Positions 1-7,894 of a stretch of DNA of 34,307 bases are shown piece by piece. Location: positions 1-34,307 of the forward strand of contig JAPLHW010000060.1 of assembly GCA_026389425.1 (NCBI GenBank). Reading direction: 5' to 3'. Source of the stretch: Coprothermobacterota bacterium (GTDB lineage: Bacteria > Caldisericota > JANLFM01). The notes below the pieces were generated by a model. The model made no database searches. It was not told the DNA's origin and saw only the letters and a program-made list of their open reading frames with translations. How positions within the stretch are numbered: the first letter of the stretch is position 1; every line of letters begins with the position of its first letter. A program made the position numbers and the translations under genes.

Positions 1-2
1 TT

Positions 3-104
3 TTTAACCTGGCAGACTCCTCAGTGGTAGTGGGGGGGATCTTGCTTGCCTTATCCCTGCTCCTTGTAGAGCGCCGATCGAGCGTCAAGACGACCTCCTT
101 ATAG
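3..104 (+). CDS. lspA: Signal peptidase II (LspA), C-terminal fragment, truncated by window start
   Basis: Frame 3 reads FNLADSSVVVGGILLALSLLLVERRSSVKTTSL*, matching the conserved C-terminal FN.AD motif and last TM helix of LspA; directly upstream of rluD-like gene as is common. Confidence 0.8.
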   Translation, partial: FNLADSSVVVGGILLALSLLLVERRSSVKTTSL

Positions 105-115
105 TCCCGGCGGAA

Positions 116-1006
116 TTGGCCGGGGAACGTTTGGACCGGGCCCTCTCTGTCCTTCTTGGCTTAAGCCGAGGCGAAGCTCAGCGTTGGATCGAGTCCGGCC
201 AGGTTAAGCTGAGCGGCAAAACGACGAAGGCTTCGATGCGCCTTAAGGGAGGCGAGGAACTGATTGCATGGGAACCGACTCGATACCCCTCGCATCTTCA
301 ACCTGAAGCGATCCCGTTGGTGATCCTTTATGAAGATGAGGCACTTCTGGTATTGGAAAAACCGCGTGGCCTGGTCGTCCACCCCAGTGCGGGACATCGT
401 TCGGGTACCCTGGTCAATGCCTTGTTGGCGCATACCCATCTTTCTGGCGGCAGTGCTCCCCAGCGACCGGGCATCGTTCACCGGTTGGACAAAGACACCA
501 GCGGATTGATGTTGGTCGCCAAGACGGATCAAGCTCACGGGCTCTTGGCTGCACAGTTCGCAGAGCGCACCGTGATGAAGACCTACCTGGCTTTGGTTCA
601 CGGCTTGTTACCGGAAGAGGAGGGGCGCATTGAAGTGCCCTTGCGCCACGATGTCGGAAAGCTACGGGTGGAAGTAGCTGCGTCAGGTAAGCGGGCTTCT
701 ACTGAGTTTCGCCTTCTCAAGCGCTACCCCCAGGGGTACTCCTTGCTTGAGTTGCACCCGGAAACCGGCCGTACTCATCAGTTGCGAGTACATCTCGCTT
801 TCATCGGACATCCTGTTGTGGGGGATCCACTCTATGCTTCTGGCAACCCTTGGAAGCTGTCGGGGCAGATGCTTCACGCCTCCCAGCTGCGTTTTCGTCA
901 CCCCTACCGGCTCGAAGAGATGTCCTTTTCCGCACCGTTGCCCGAATACTTCCGAGCCATCCTGGATTCTTTGGAAACAGGTCTTGTTGGCCAGAGTTCA
1001 TGGTAA
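116..1006 (+). CDS. rluD: RluD-family 23S rRNA pseudouridine synthase (TTG start)
   Basis: S4-like N-terminus (RLDRALSVLLG..SR) and catalytic HRLDKDTSGLMLVAK motif. Confidence 0.92.
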   Translation: MAGERLDRALSVLLGLSRGEAQRWIESGQVKLSGKTTKASMRLKGGEELIAWEPTRYPSHLQPEAIPLVILYEDEALLVLEKPRGLVVHPSAGHRSGTLVNALLAHTHLSGGSAPQRPGIVHRLDKDTSGLMLVAKTDQAHGLLAAQFAERTVMKTYLALVHGLLPEEEGRIEVPLRHDVGKLRVEVAASGKRASTEFRLLKRYPQGYSLLELHPETGRTHQLRVHLAFIGHPVVGDPLYASGNPWKLSGQMLHASQLRFRHPYRLEEMSFSAPLPEYFRAILDSLETGLVGQSSW

Positions 1007-1027
1007 GCTTTCGTGCCAGAGGAGAGA

Positions 1028-1678
1028 ATGAGGACGGAAAAATTGCTGCCGCAGGCTGCTAAATTGAGCCCAACCCTGCCGAATCTGCTGATTGTGCTTT
1101 CCGGCCCTTCCGGGGTGGGAAAAGGAACCTTAGTGCAGCGATATCTAGAAGCTCACCCACGAACATTTCTCTCGACCTCTGCAACCACACGGTTACCGCG
1201 TAGTTGCGAGCAAGACGGGGTGCACTATTGCTTCTTGGAAATCGACCGTTTCCAGGAGATGCGGAAGCGTGGGGAACTGTTGGAATGGGCCGAGGTCTTC
1301 GGTGACCTTTACGGCAGCCCTCGCCGACCGGTGGAGAAGGCGCTAGCGGAAGGCCGCGACGTTATCCTGGAGATCGATGTGCAAGGAGGGCTTAAAGTCC
1401 GTCAGGCGATTCCCGAGGCGGTTCTGCTTTTCGTGCTTCCGCCCACCTTCGAGGAGCTCTCCCGTCGTCTCTGCGCTCGGCGCACCGAAAGCCCGGAGCG
1501 GATCGAGTTTCGCCTGCAGACGGCCCGCCTTGAGCTGCAAGCCCTTCCGCAGTATGATTACCTACTTGTGAACGACCGCCTGGAGGAAGCGGTTGCCGCT
1601 ATTCGCTCGATCGTCGAGGCGGAGCGGCACCGCATCAGCCGGATCGTCCCCAAGCAGGAAGGAGATTGGCTGAAATGA
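1028..1678 (+). CDS. gmk: Guanylate kinase
   Basis: LLIVLSGPSGVGKGTLV P-loop, TSATTRLPR; ATG 1028 preceded by GAGGAGA. The ORF-track start (GTG 1013) is less likely. Confidence 0.93.
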   Translation: MRTEKLLPQAAKLSPTLPNLLIVLSGPSGVGKGTLVQRYLEAHPRTFLSTSATTRLPRSCEQDGVHYCFLEIDRFQEMRKRGELLEWAEVFGDLYGSPRRPVEKALAEGRDVILEIDVQGGLKVRQAIPEAVLLFVLPPTFEELSRRLCARRTESPERIEFRLQTARLELQALPQYDYLLVNDRLEEAVAAIRSIVEAERHRISRIVPKQEGDWLK

Positions 1679-1863
1679 TGTTCCCACCCTTGGAGCTGCT
1701 ATTGGAGGAGATGAAAGAGAACAAGTATTGTCTGGTCGTGGTTGCCGCCAAGGAAGCTCACCGTCTTTCCAAGCGGCAGTCAGCCCGTGCCGGACATCCG
1801 CTCTCGGCAGCCTTGACATCCATCTACGAAGGAAAGGTGGAGGTACTCGAGCCCGGCGAGTGA
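1675..1863 (+). CDS. rpoZ: DNA-directed RNA polymerase omega subunit
   Basis: Small ORF MMFPPLELLLEEMKENKYCLVVVAAKEAHRLSKR..., immediately after gmk (canonical gmk-rpoZ order). Confidence 0.88.
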   Translation: MMFPPLELLLEEMKENKYCLVVVAAKEAHRLSKRQSARAGHPLSAALTSIYEGKVEVLEPGE

Positions 1864-3872
1864 CGGAAGGATTATTCCGTTCCCTGATCCTCGTTGAAGT
1901 CCCCCTACCGCCGGGAGAGGGACTTTTTTCGTATACGAGCGAGGAGCCGCTGATTCCTGGAGAACGCGTCACCGTCCCATTGGGCAAGTCGAACCGGGCG
2001 GTGAGCGGGTTGGTCCTCGGGGAGGATCCGTCCACCTTTTCGACCGAGTCGCTGAAGCCAATCCTATGCCGTAGCCGGAAGGTGGCCTTCGATCGAATCC
2101 GGGCACAGTGGTTGCTCTGGCTCTGGTGTCATTATTTATCCGGCTCGCAGGCCATCTGCCGGGCCATTCGGGTGGAGGTGGGAGTGGTGGTTCGCTTGCT
2201 TCTCTCCCCTCTAGAGGTGAGGACTCTGGAGGGGACTTTGGCGACTACTCCAGGTTACAGGCAACTGCTGGATTGGCTGGTGGGGGAGGGGGGGGTGGCC
2301 GACAAGGTAGATTGCCCACAGCCTGGATTATTAAAGAGGGCAGCTTGTCGTGGTTGGCTGCAAGTGGAAGAGCGAACCCTCCTACCGGGTGTTCCTTGTT
2401 CTGCAGGAGAGAGTCGTGAGTTGGTTTGGGCACCTTGGCGCCAACAACTAGACCGCCTCCTCGAGCTGGTGACCTCGGTGAGGAATGCTGGTCATCAATG
2501 TCTGATCCTGGTACCGGAGGTTTCCCTGGCCGAAACCCTAACTTCGCGCTTGCGCGAAGACGGGGTTTCGGCTTACCCCTATCTAGGCGACCGTTCTCCC
2601 CGGGCCCGCGTCCAGGCTGTACGACGCGCTCAAGGAGAGGAGCCTGCCGTTTGGGTGGGTCATCTTCTAGCCCTCTTCCTCCCTTTCCGCCGCTTGGGCG
2701 GGGTTCTCGTGCTGCAGGAGGAAAGCCTCGGCTATCGCCCCCGAGCCCCCCTTCATCTACCCCTCGTCCCAGCGGCAAGCCGCCTGGCAGCCCTTTGCGG
2801 TGCCCGCCTGGCCCTCTTCTCCCGCGCTCCTTCGATGGAATCCTACTTAGAGACGTACCGCGGCCTCTCCCTGTCTTATCAACCGCCCGTCCACTTGGCA
2901 AAGCGCCAGCTGGTCGTTCAGCGCAGTGCCAAGGGGCTCTCCCCAACACTTTTAGCCGGAATCCGAACGACTTCCCGGGTCGGGAAACGCTCGCTGGTCT
3001 ACATTAACCGATTGGGGTACGCTCACATCCTCCTTTGCCGGGAATGTGGAGAGACCTTTTTTTGCCCTCACTGCGCAGTCTCCCTCACGCCGCACAGCCG
3101 TCAGCTGGTTTGCCATTATTGCGGTCACCGGGAGGAGATCCCGGCTCTCTGTCCGACTTGCCGGAGCCCTTCGCTAGAGGCTTGGGGAGCAGGGATCGAA
3201 CGCCTGGAGGAAGTGTTGTTGAAGGAGGTTGAGGGCGGGCTCGTCTTTCGACTGGACGCGCAATCGGAGGAGGGACAGCAGGGGCGGGAAGATCTGCTGG
3301 AGCGTTTTCGCCGCACGCCGGGGGCGATCCTGTTGACCACCAGCCGTCTACGCGGTTCCTCCCTGCCGCCTGTTTCCTTCCTAGCCGTCTTGAACGCCGA
3401 CCAAGCTCTTAACCGGCCGAGCTTTCGCGCTACCGAGCGGGCTTTCCAATTGTTGGCCAACCTGGAACCGCTAGCCCGGGAGCGTTTTTTCCTTCAGGCC
3501 GGCAGCCTTCGCGGCACCGAGCGCCTGCTGCAACCCGGCCCCTCGTTCTATCGCCAGGAGCTGGAAGCTCGCAAACAAGCCGGTTTCCCTCCTCACATCC
3601 GCCTCCTGCGTCTACTCTTTATGGGGAGGGAGGAAGAGAGCGTTTGGAAAGCAGCCCAACTTTTTCGCCAGCACTTGCTAGACGCTCAACTGCCGTTCTC
3701 TCTCACCGGGCCTTTAGCCGCAGCCTATCCGCGCCTGCAAGGACTCTGGCGAGTGGAGTTGCTGGCTCGTTTTGATATCGGGCCATTGCCGGAAGAGGTC
3801 CGGCCACTCCTCGCTTTCCGCTCTCCCCGCGGGGGAGTGCACCTTTCTGTTGAACTTGATCCGGAGGATTGA
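1860..3872 (+). CDS. priA: Primosomal protein N' (PriA), apparently helicase-deficient variant
   Basis: N-terminal PriA-like region, 8-Cys zinc motif CRECGETFFCPHC...CHYCG...CPTC, NADQALNRPSFRATERAFQLL; GTG start at 1860 overlaps rpoZ stop. ATPase motifs degenerate (see findings). Confidence 0.9.
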   Translation: MTEGLFRSLILVEVPLPPGEGLFSYTSEEPLIPGERVTVPLGKSNRAVSGLVLGEDPSTFSTESLKPILCRSRKVAFDRIRAQWLLWLWCHYLSGSQAICRAIRVEVGVVVRLLLSPLEVRTLEGTLATTPGYRQLLDWLVGEGGVADKVDCPQPGLLKRAACRGWLQVEERTLLPGVPCSAGESRELVWAPWRQQLDRLLELVTSVRNAGHQCLILVPEVSLAETLTSRLREDGVSAYPYLGDRSPRARVQAVRRAQGEEPAVWVGHLLALFLPFRRLGGVLVLQEESLGYRPRAPLHLPLVPAASRLAALCGARLALFSRAPSMESYLETYRGLSLSYQPPVHLAKRQLVVQRSAKGLSPTLLAGIRTTSRVGKRSLVYINRLGYAHILLCRECGETFFCPHCAVSLTPHSRQLVCHYCGHREEIPALCPTCRSPSLEAWGAGIERLEEVLLKEVEGGLVFRLDAQSEEGQQGREDLLERFRRTPGAILLTTSRLRGSSLPPVSFLAVLNADQALNRPSFRATERAFQLLANLEPLARERFFLQAGSLRGTERLLQPGPSFYRQELEARKQAGFPPHIRLLRLLFMGREEESVWKAAQLFRQHLLDAQLPFSLTGPLAAAYPRLQGLWRVELLARFDIGPLPEEVRPLLAFRSPRGGVHLSVELDPED

Positions 3873-3873
3873 T

Positions 3874-4806
3874 ATGCGCATCATCTTTTTCGGCAGCCCG
3901 GTCTTCGCGATTCCAGCGCTGGACGCTCTGGCAGTCTCACCCTACCGGCCTCTGGCCGTCGTCACCAAGCCTGACCAACCACAAGGTCGTGGACTGCGAC
4001 TGCAACCCACGGCAGTTCGCCAACGAGCGGAGTCGCTGGGCCTTCCTGTCCACGCGCCCGTCTCCCTAGCCGACCCTCATTTCCAGAATATCTTGCGGGA
4101 TCTCCAGCCCGACTTCTTCGTGGTAGTGGCTTTCTCCATCTTGCCCAAGTCCCTGCTGGCCATTCCCCGCCGGGGAAGTTGCAACATCCATCCCTCGCTT
4201 TTGCCGGCCTATCGCGGGGCAGCGCCGGTAGAAAGGGCACTTCTAGCGGGCGAGGAGCGCACCGGCGTGTCCCTGATATGGTTACAGGAGAAGGTCGACC
4301 GCGGCCCCTTGATTAGCCAGGAGGAGACCCCCATCGCTCCCTTCGAGACTGCAGGGGAGCTGCACTGGCATCTTAGCCGGCAAGGAGCCGACCTGCTGTT
4401 GCGGACGATACCGTTGGTGGAGGATGGCAGTTGCCCCTCAGTACGGCAGGATGACAGCCTAGCCTCTTGGGCGCCGAAGATCGGCGAAGAGGACTGCCGC
4501 ATCCGCTGGGAGGAGCCCGCCCTGGCCAGCCACAACCGCGTCCGTGCTCTCAACCCATCCCCAGGCGCCTATACCACATGGCCTGGGAAGAGTCGCACGG
4601 TACGCTTGAAAATATGGCGAGCACACCCGCTGGAAGAGCAAGGTCTGAAGCCCGGGGAAATCAGTGTGATCGGGGACCGGCTCGTTATCGGCTGCGGGTC
4701 AGGAGCCCTGGCAGTGGAGTTGCTGCAGCAAGAGGGGAAGAAGCCACTGGAAGCCTCCGCTTTCCTGCGTGGAGCTGGTTTGCACCAGGGGGAGCGCTGG
4801 GGATGA
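3874..4806 (+). CDS. fmt: Methionyl-tRNA formyltransferase
   Basis: MRIIFFGSPVFAIPALDAL, NIHPSLLPAYRGAAPVERALL; ATG 3874 with GGAGG upstream. Confidence 0.93.
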   Translation: MRIIFFGSPVFAIPALDALAVSPYRPLAVVTKPDQPQGRGLRLQPTAVRQRAESLGLPVHAPVSLADPHFQNILRDLQPDFFVVVAFSILPKSLLAIPRRGSCNIHPSLLPAYRGAAPVERALLAGEERTGVSLIWLQEKVDRGPLISQEETPIAPFETAGELHWHLSRQGADLLLRTIPLVEDGSCPSVRQDDSLASWAPKIGEEDCRIRWEEPALASHNRVRALNPSPGAYTTWPGKSRTVRLKIWRAHPLEEQGLKPGEISVIGDRLVIGCGSGALAVELLQQEGKKPLEASAFLRGAGLHQGERWG

Positions 4807-5834
4807 TCTTCCAATTGAGCTACGAGGAGCTGGCCGCCTACTTGGCTTCCCGCGGTGAGGCAGCCTACCGCAGCGAACAGGTCTGGGGTTGGCTCTACCG
4901 TCAATCAGTGTCCTCCTTCGAGGAGATGATCACCCTCTCTCTCCCGCTACGCCGGCATCTGGAGGCTGATCATCCCGGCTCTTTCCCGGAATTGATCGAT
5001 CGCGCCATCTCCCGCGACGGAAGTGAGAAGGTCCTTTGGGCGCTGGCCGACGGCGAACTGGTGGAGTCCGTCCTCTTGCAGACCGAGACCCGGGAGGGGA
5101 GCTGGACCTCCGCCTGTCTTTCCACCCAGGTTGGCTGCCCGATGGGTTGCTCGTTCTGTGCCACCGGGCAGGCCGGCTTTCGCCGCAACCTGACCGCTGG
5201 GGAGATCCTTGCCCAATTGGTCGGCCTGCGAGCAAAGAGCGGGGAGCGAGTCGGGCGGCTCTTACTGATGGGGATGGGTGAACCATTGCTGAACGTCGAT
5301 GCAGTGAAGAAAGCCATTCGACTGGCGCAAGACCCACGTGGTCTGTCCTTGGGAGGCCGCCGCATCACCCTTTCCACCGTTGCGCCGCGGAACCTGGCCC
5401 AGTTCCTGGCATCTGGCCCACATGTGGAGATGGCTCTCTCCCTTCACGCCCCCAACGACCTCCTGCGAGCTTCGCTGATCGAGCATGCGAATTCTTTGTT
5501 ACCCATTCGAACGGCTCTGGAGCTGCTGTATGACTACCGCCGAGAAGCCGGCCGGATGGTGACGGTGGAGTACCTCATGCTAGCGGAGATCAATGATACC
5601 TGGAGCCATGCCAAAGAACTGGCATCGTTGTTGGAGGGAAGTGCTTTTTTCGTCAATTTGCTGCCCTTCAACACCAGTCCCGGTCTACCCTACCGATCTT
5701 CCCCGGCTGAGCGCATCCGCGCTTTCGCTGAGGTTTTGCGTGCTTCCGGACTGACGGTGAAGATCCGCAAGCCCCGCGGAGCGGATATTGGGGGAGCTTG
5801 CGGGCAACTGCGGGGGCAACGGTCCCTCAGCTAG
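4803..5834 (+). CDS. rlmN: 23S rRNA/tRNA adenine C2-methyltransferase RlmN (radical SAM)
   Basis: Radical SAM CPMGCSFCATG cluster, STQVGC, MGMGEPLLN; ATGA overlap with fmt stop. Confidence 0.94.
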   Translation: MIFQLSYEELAAYLASRGEAAYRSEQVWGWLYRQSVSSFEEMITLSLPLRRHLEADHPGSFPELIDRAISRDGSEKVLWALADGELVESVLLQTETREGSWTSACLSTQVGCPMGCSFCATGQAGFRRNLTAGEILAQLVGLRAKSGERVGRLLLMGMGEPLLNVDAVKKAIRLAQDPRGLSLGGRRITLSTVAPRNLAQFLASGPHVEMALSLHAPNDLLRASLIEHANSLLPIRTALELLYDYRREAGRMVTVEYLMLAEINDTWSHAKELASLLEGSAFFVNLLPFNTSPGLPYRSSPAERIRAFAEVLRASGLTVKIRKPRGADIGGACGQLRGQRSLS

Positions 5835-5838
5835 GCTC

Positions 5839-5866
5839 TTGTCTTTCGCCCGACTTGGGGTAAGAT
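5839..5866 (+). promoter_or_regulatory. Putative sigma70-type promoter for thi operon (TTGTCT-N16-TAAGAT)
   Basis: Hexamers at 5839-5844 and 5861-5866 immediately upstream of the TPP aptamer. Confidence 0.5.
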
Positions 5867-5876
5867 AGGAATCGCG

Positions 5877-5960
5877 ACGGGGTGCCGCAAGGCTGAGAAG
5901 GGCACGAACTGCCCTAACCCTTGGAACCTGCTCTGGGTAATGCCAGCGAAGGGAATGAGA
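5877..5960 (+). promoter_or_regulatory. TPP riboswitch (THI element) aptamer
   Basis: cGGGGTGCCgcaaGGCTGAGAagggc...gccctaACCCTTGGAACCTGctCTGGGTAATGCCAGCGAAGGGAA matches the conserved THI-box consensus; upstream of thiT. Confidence 0.95.
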
Positions 5961-5972
5961 GAAGCCAGCCAG

Positions 5973-5995
5973 CGCCCCGATCCCGGGGCGTTTTT
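5973..5995 (+). terminator. Riboswitch-associated intrinsic terminator
   Basis: CGCCCCG-atcc-CGGGGCG hairpin followed by TTTTT, directly after the TPP aptamer and before thiT. Confidence 0.85.
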
Positions 5996-6015
5996 GGTCC
6001 TAAGGAGGAACTGAA

Positions 6016-6630
6016 ATGGATCAGATTGGATCGATCGGCTGGATCACCTTGATCGCCTCCCTCTTGGTGGGAGTGGTCTTGCTCCTTTCGCGCCTGCGCG
6101 ACTTCAAGACGCGGGACTGGGCAGAGCTGGGGATGATGCTTGCCCTGGCCTTCGCCCTGAAGTTCTTCTCCTTTCAGTTCTTCGGTTGGTTGCGCATCTG
6201 GCCGAACGGCGGTGCCATCACGCTGGCCTCGATGGTCCCCATCTTCTACCTGGCCTTGCGCCGCGGTTGGGCGGTGGGGGTTTTTGCCGGGATCCTTTTC
6301 GGCCTCTTCGACTTCCTCCTCAACCCCTTCTTTTTCCACCCCGCCCAATTCCTGCTGGATTACCCGCTGGCCTTCGGCGCCCTCGGTCTGGCCGGCCTCT
6401 GGCGGAAGCAGTATATCTTGGGAATCGTCGTGGGGGGCTTGGCTAGATTGACCTGCCATATCCTCTCCGGTGTCATTTTCTTCGCCAGCTATGCCCCGGC
6501 CGGGTGGAATCCCTGGCTTTACTCACTGGCTTACAACGCCAGCTATATGGTGCCGGAGATCCTCATCTCGGTGGTGGTGATGGCACTCATTTGGCCACGC
6601 TTGCGATGGGTCAGCGAAGCCGGGCACTGA
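6016..6630 (+). CDS. thiT: Energy-coupled thiamine transporter ThiT
   Basis: Six-TM-like hydrophobic protein, PNGGAITLASMVPIFYLALRRGWAVGVFAGILFGLFDFLL...HFLSG-like C-terminal region; downstream of TPP riboswitch. Confidence 0.88.
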   Translation: MDQIGSIGWITLIASLLVGVVLLLSRLRDFKTRDWAELGMMLALAFALKFFSFQFFGWLRIWPNGGAITLASMVPIFYLALRRGWAVGVFAGILFGLFDFLLNPFFFHPAQFLLDYPLAFGALGLAGLWRKQYILGIVVGGLARLTCHILSGVIFFASYAPAGWNPWLYSLAYNASYMVPEILISVVVMALIWPRLRWVSEAGH

Positions 6631-7268
6631 TCTTTCTGGCTGGGGAGCGGGTCTCTCCCAGTCGAGTAGCGCCCCTCTTGCCCGGTTCTCTCTGTATCGC
6701 CGTCGATGCGGGGATGGAGGCCCTCTCACAAATGCAGGTCGTCCCGGACGTGTTGCTTGGCGATTTCGACTCCCTGCCGAAGCAGGAACTGGCTACTGCC
6801 ATCGGAATCGTCCCCGAGTTGTGCACCTACTCTTGTGAGAAAGACCAGACCGACAGCGAGCTCGCGGTGGCCTACGCCCTGGAGCACGGCGCATCGGAAG
6901 TCGTCTTGGTGGGGGGGTGGGGGGGGCGGCCTGACCATGCTCTGGCTAATGTTCTTCTTCTTGCCCGACTACAGGAAATGGGAGCCGCTGGTTTTCTGCT
7001 GAACGAGGAGTCACGGATGTTTCTGGTCGGCGCCTCCCTCCACTTGCAGGGAAATCCGGGCCAGATATTCTCCCTGCTCCCGCTGTCCCCTTGTCGCGGG
7101 GTGAGCGTGGAGGGTGGCTATTACCCATTGCGCCAGGCCTGTCTCCGCCCAGGAGAGACTCGTGGCATCTCCAATCGATTCCTGGGGAGCGAGGTGACGG
7201 TGAGAAAAGAAAAAGGATTGCTGGTGGCAATCCTTTTGGATCGAGAGGAGGAGAGAGGCGAGAGCTAA
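6606..7268 (+). CDS. thiN: Thiamine pyrophosphokinase
   Basis: [10 protein letters not shown]...[11 protein letters not shown]...[14 protein letters not shown]...[14 protein letters not shown] motifs. Confidence 0.9.
   Translation: MGQRSRALIFLAGERVSPSRVAPLLPGSLCIAVDAGMEALSQMQVVPDVLLGDFDSLPKQELATAIGIVPELCTYSCEKDQTDSELAVAYALEHGASEVVLVGGWGGRPDHALANVLLLARLQEMGAAGFLLNEESRMFLVGASLHLQGNPGQIFSLLPLSPCRGVSVEGGYYPLRQACLRPGETRGISNRFLGSEVTVRKEKGLLVAILLDREEERGES
7203..7237 (-). terminator. Intrinsic terminator for rpmB, embedded antisense in thiN 3' coding region
   Basis: Perfect 11-bp inverted repeat 7211-7221/7227-7237 (AAAAGGATTGC-tggtg-GCAATCCTTTT); on the minus strand it is followed by TTTTTCTTTTCT, about 28 nt downstream of the rpmB stop. 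Confidence 0.75.
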
Positions 7269-7450
7269 ACGGCTTTCACTTTCCCTGCCTTCATGCACTT
7301 GGTGCAGACTCGGATCCTCTGAACCTTGAAGCCGATGACTGTCTTTACCTTTTGCAGGTTGGGATTCCAGACACGTTTAGTGCGCACATGGGAATGGCTG
7401 ACATTGCAACCGCTCGAGGGTCCCTTGCCACACAATTCACACTTAGCCAT
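7265..7450 (-). CDS. rpmB: 50S ribosomal protein L28 (zinc-ribbon, CxxC...CxxC form)
   Basis: [37 protein letters not shown]...[15 protein letters not shown]. Confidence 0.95.
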   Translation of the reverse strand: MAKCELCGKGPSSGCNVSHSHVRTKRVWNPNLQKVKTVIGFKVQRIRVCTKCMKAGKVKAV

Positions 7451-7507
7451 CACGATTCTCCTTGCCGGTGAAATTCTGACGGGTAAAAGTAACACATCGC
7501 ACCTTGG

Positions 7508-7537
7508 TTGGCAAACACGGAACCGCTCTGATAGAAT
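7508..7537 (+). promoter_or_regulatory. Putative promoter for asp23-fakA-recG operon (TTGGCA-N18-TAGAAT)
   Basis: Hexamers at 7508-7513 and 7532-7537; -10 lies 9 nt upstream of the ATG. Confidence 0.55.
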
Positions 7538-7546
7538 CGCTTCGGT

Positions 7547-7894
7547 ATGGAGACACGGATCGGCAAGGTTTACCTGACCAGGGAAGCGTTGGTTAAGATT
7601 GCTGGCTATGCCACGACGGAGTGCTACGGTGTGGTGGCGATGGCTAAGAAGACCCCCAATGATCTGCTGCGCTACCTGCTCAAACGCGAGAATATTGCCC
7701 AGGGAGTAGAGCTGAAGATGACCGGCCAGGGTGTCCACTTGACGGTAAACGTGATCCTCGAATTGGGGATCCGTCTTTCCGAAGTCGTGCGCAACATCCG
7801 CGAACAGGTGGCATTCCGCATAAGGAGCATGGCTCATCTCGAGAACCTCTCCATCGACATCATCGTCTGCAATGTGAGGACAAATGAAGAATGA
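7547..7894 (+). CDS. Asp23/Gls24 family envelope stress response protein
   Basis: [28 protein letters not shown]...; precedes fakA/yloV as in Bacillota. Confidence 0.9.
   Translation: METRIGKVYLTREALVKIAGYATTECYGVVAMAKKTPNDLLRYLLKRENIAQGVELKMTGQGVHLTVNVILELGIRLSEVVRNIREQVAFRIRSMAHLENLSIDIIVCNVRTNEE

Noticed and set aside
2245-2949. 234-aa antisense ORF within priA (minus)
   Set aside because: Low-complexity Pro/Gly/Arg composition typical of shadow ORFs in GC-rich genes; priA on the opposite strand is clear.
4467-4802. N-terminal extension of the rlmN ORF, and similarly 3772-3873 (fmt), 26843-27154 (queA), 24592-24840 (HD gene)
   Set aside because: ORF-track longest-start artefacts overlapping upstream genes; internal ATGs with RBS and family-typical N-termini are the real starts.
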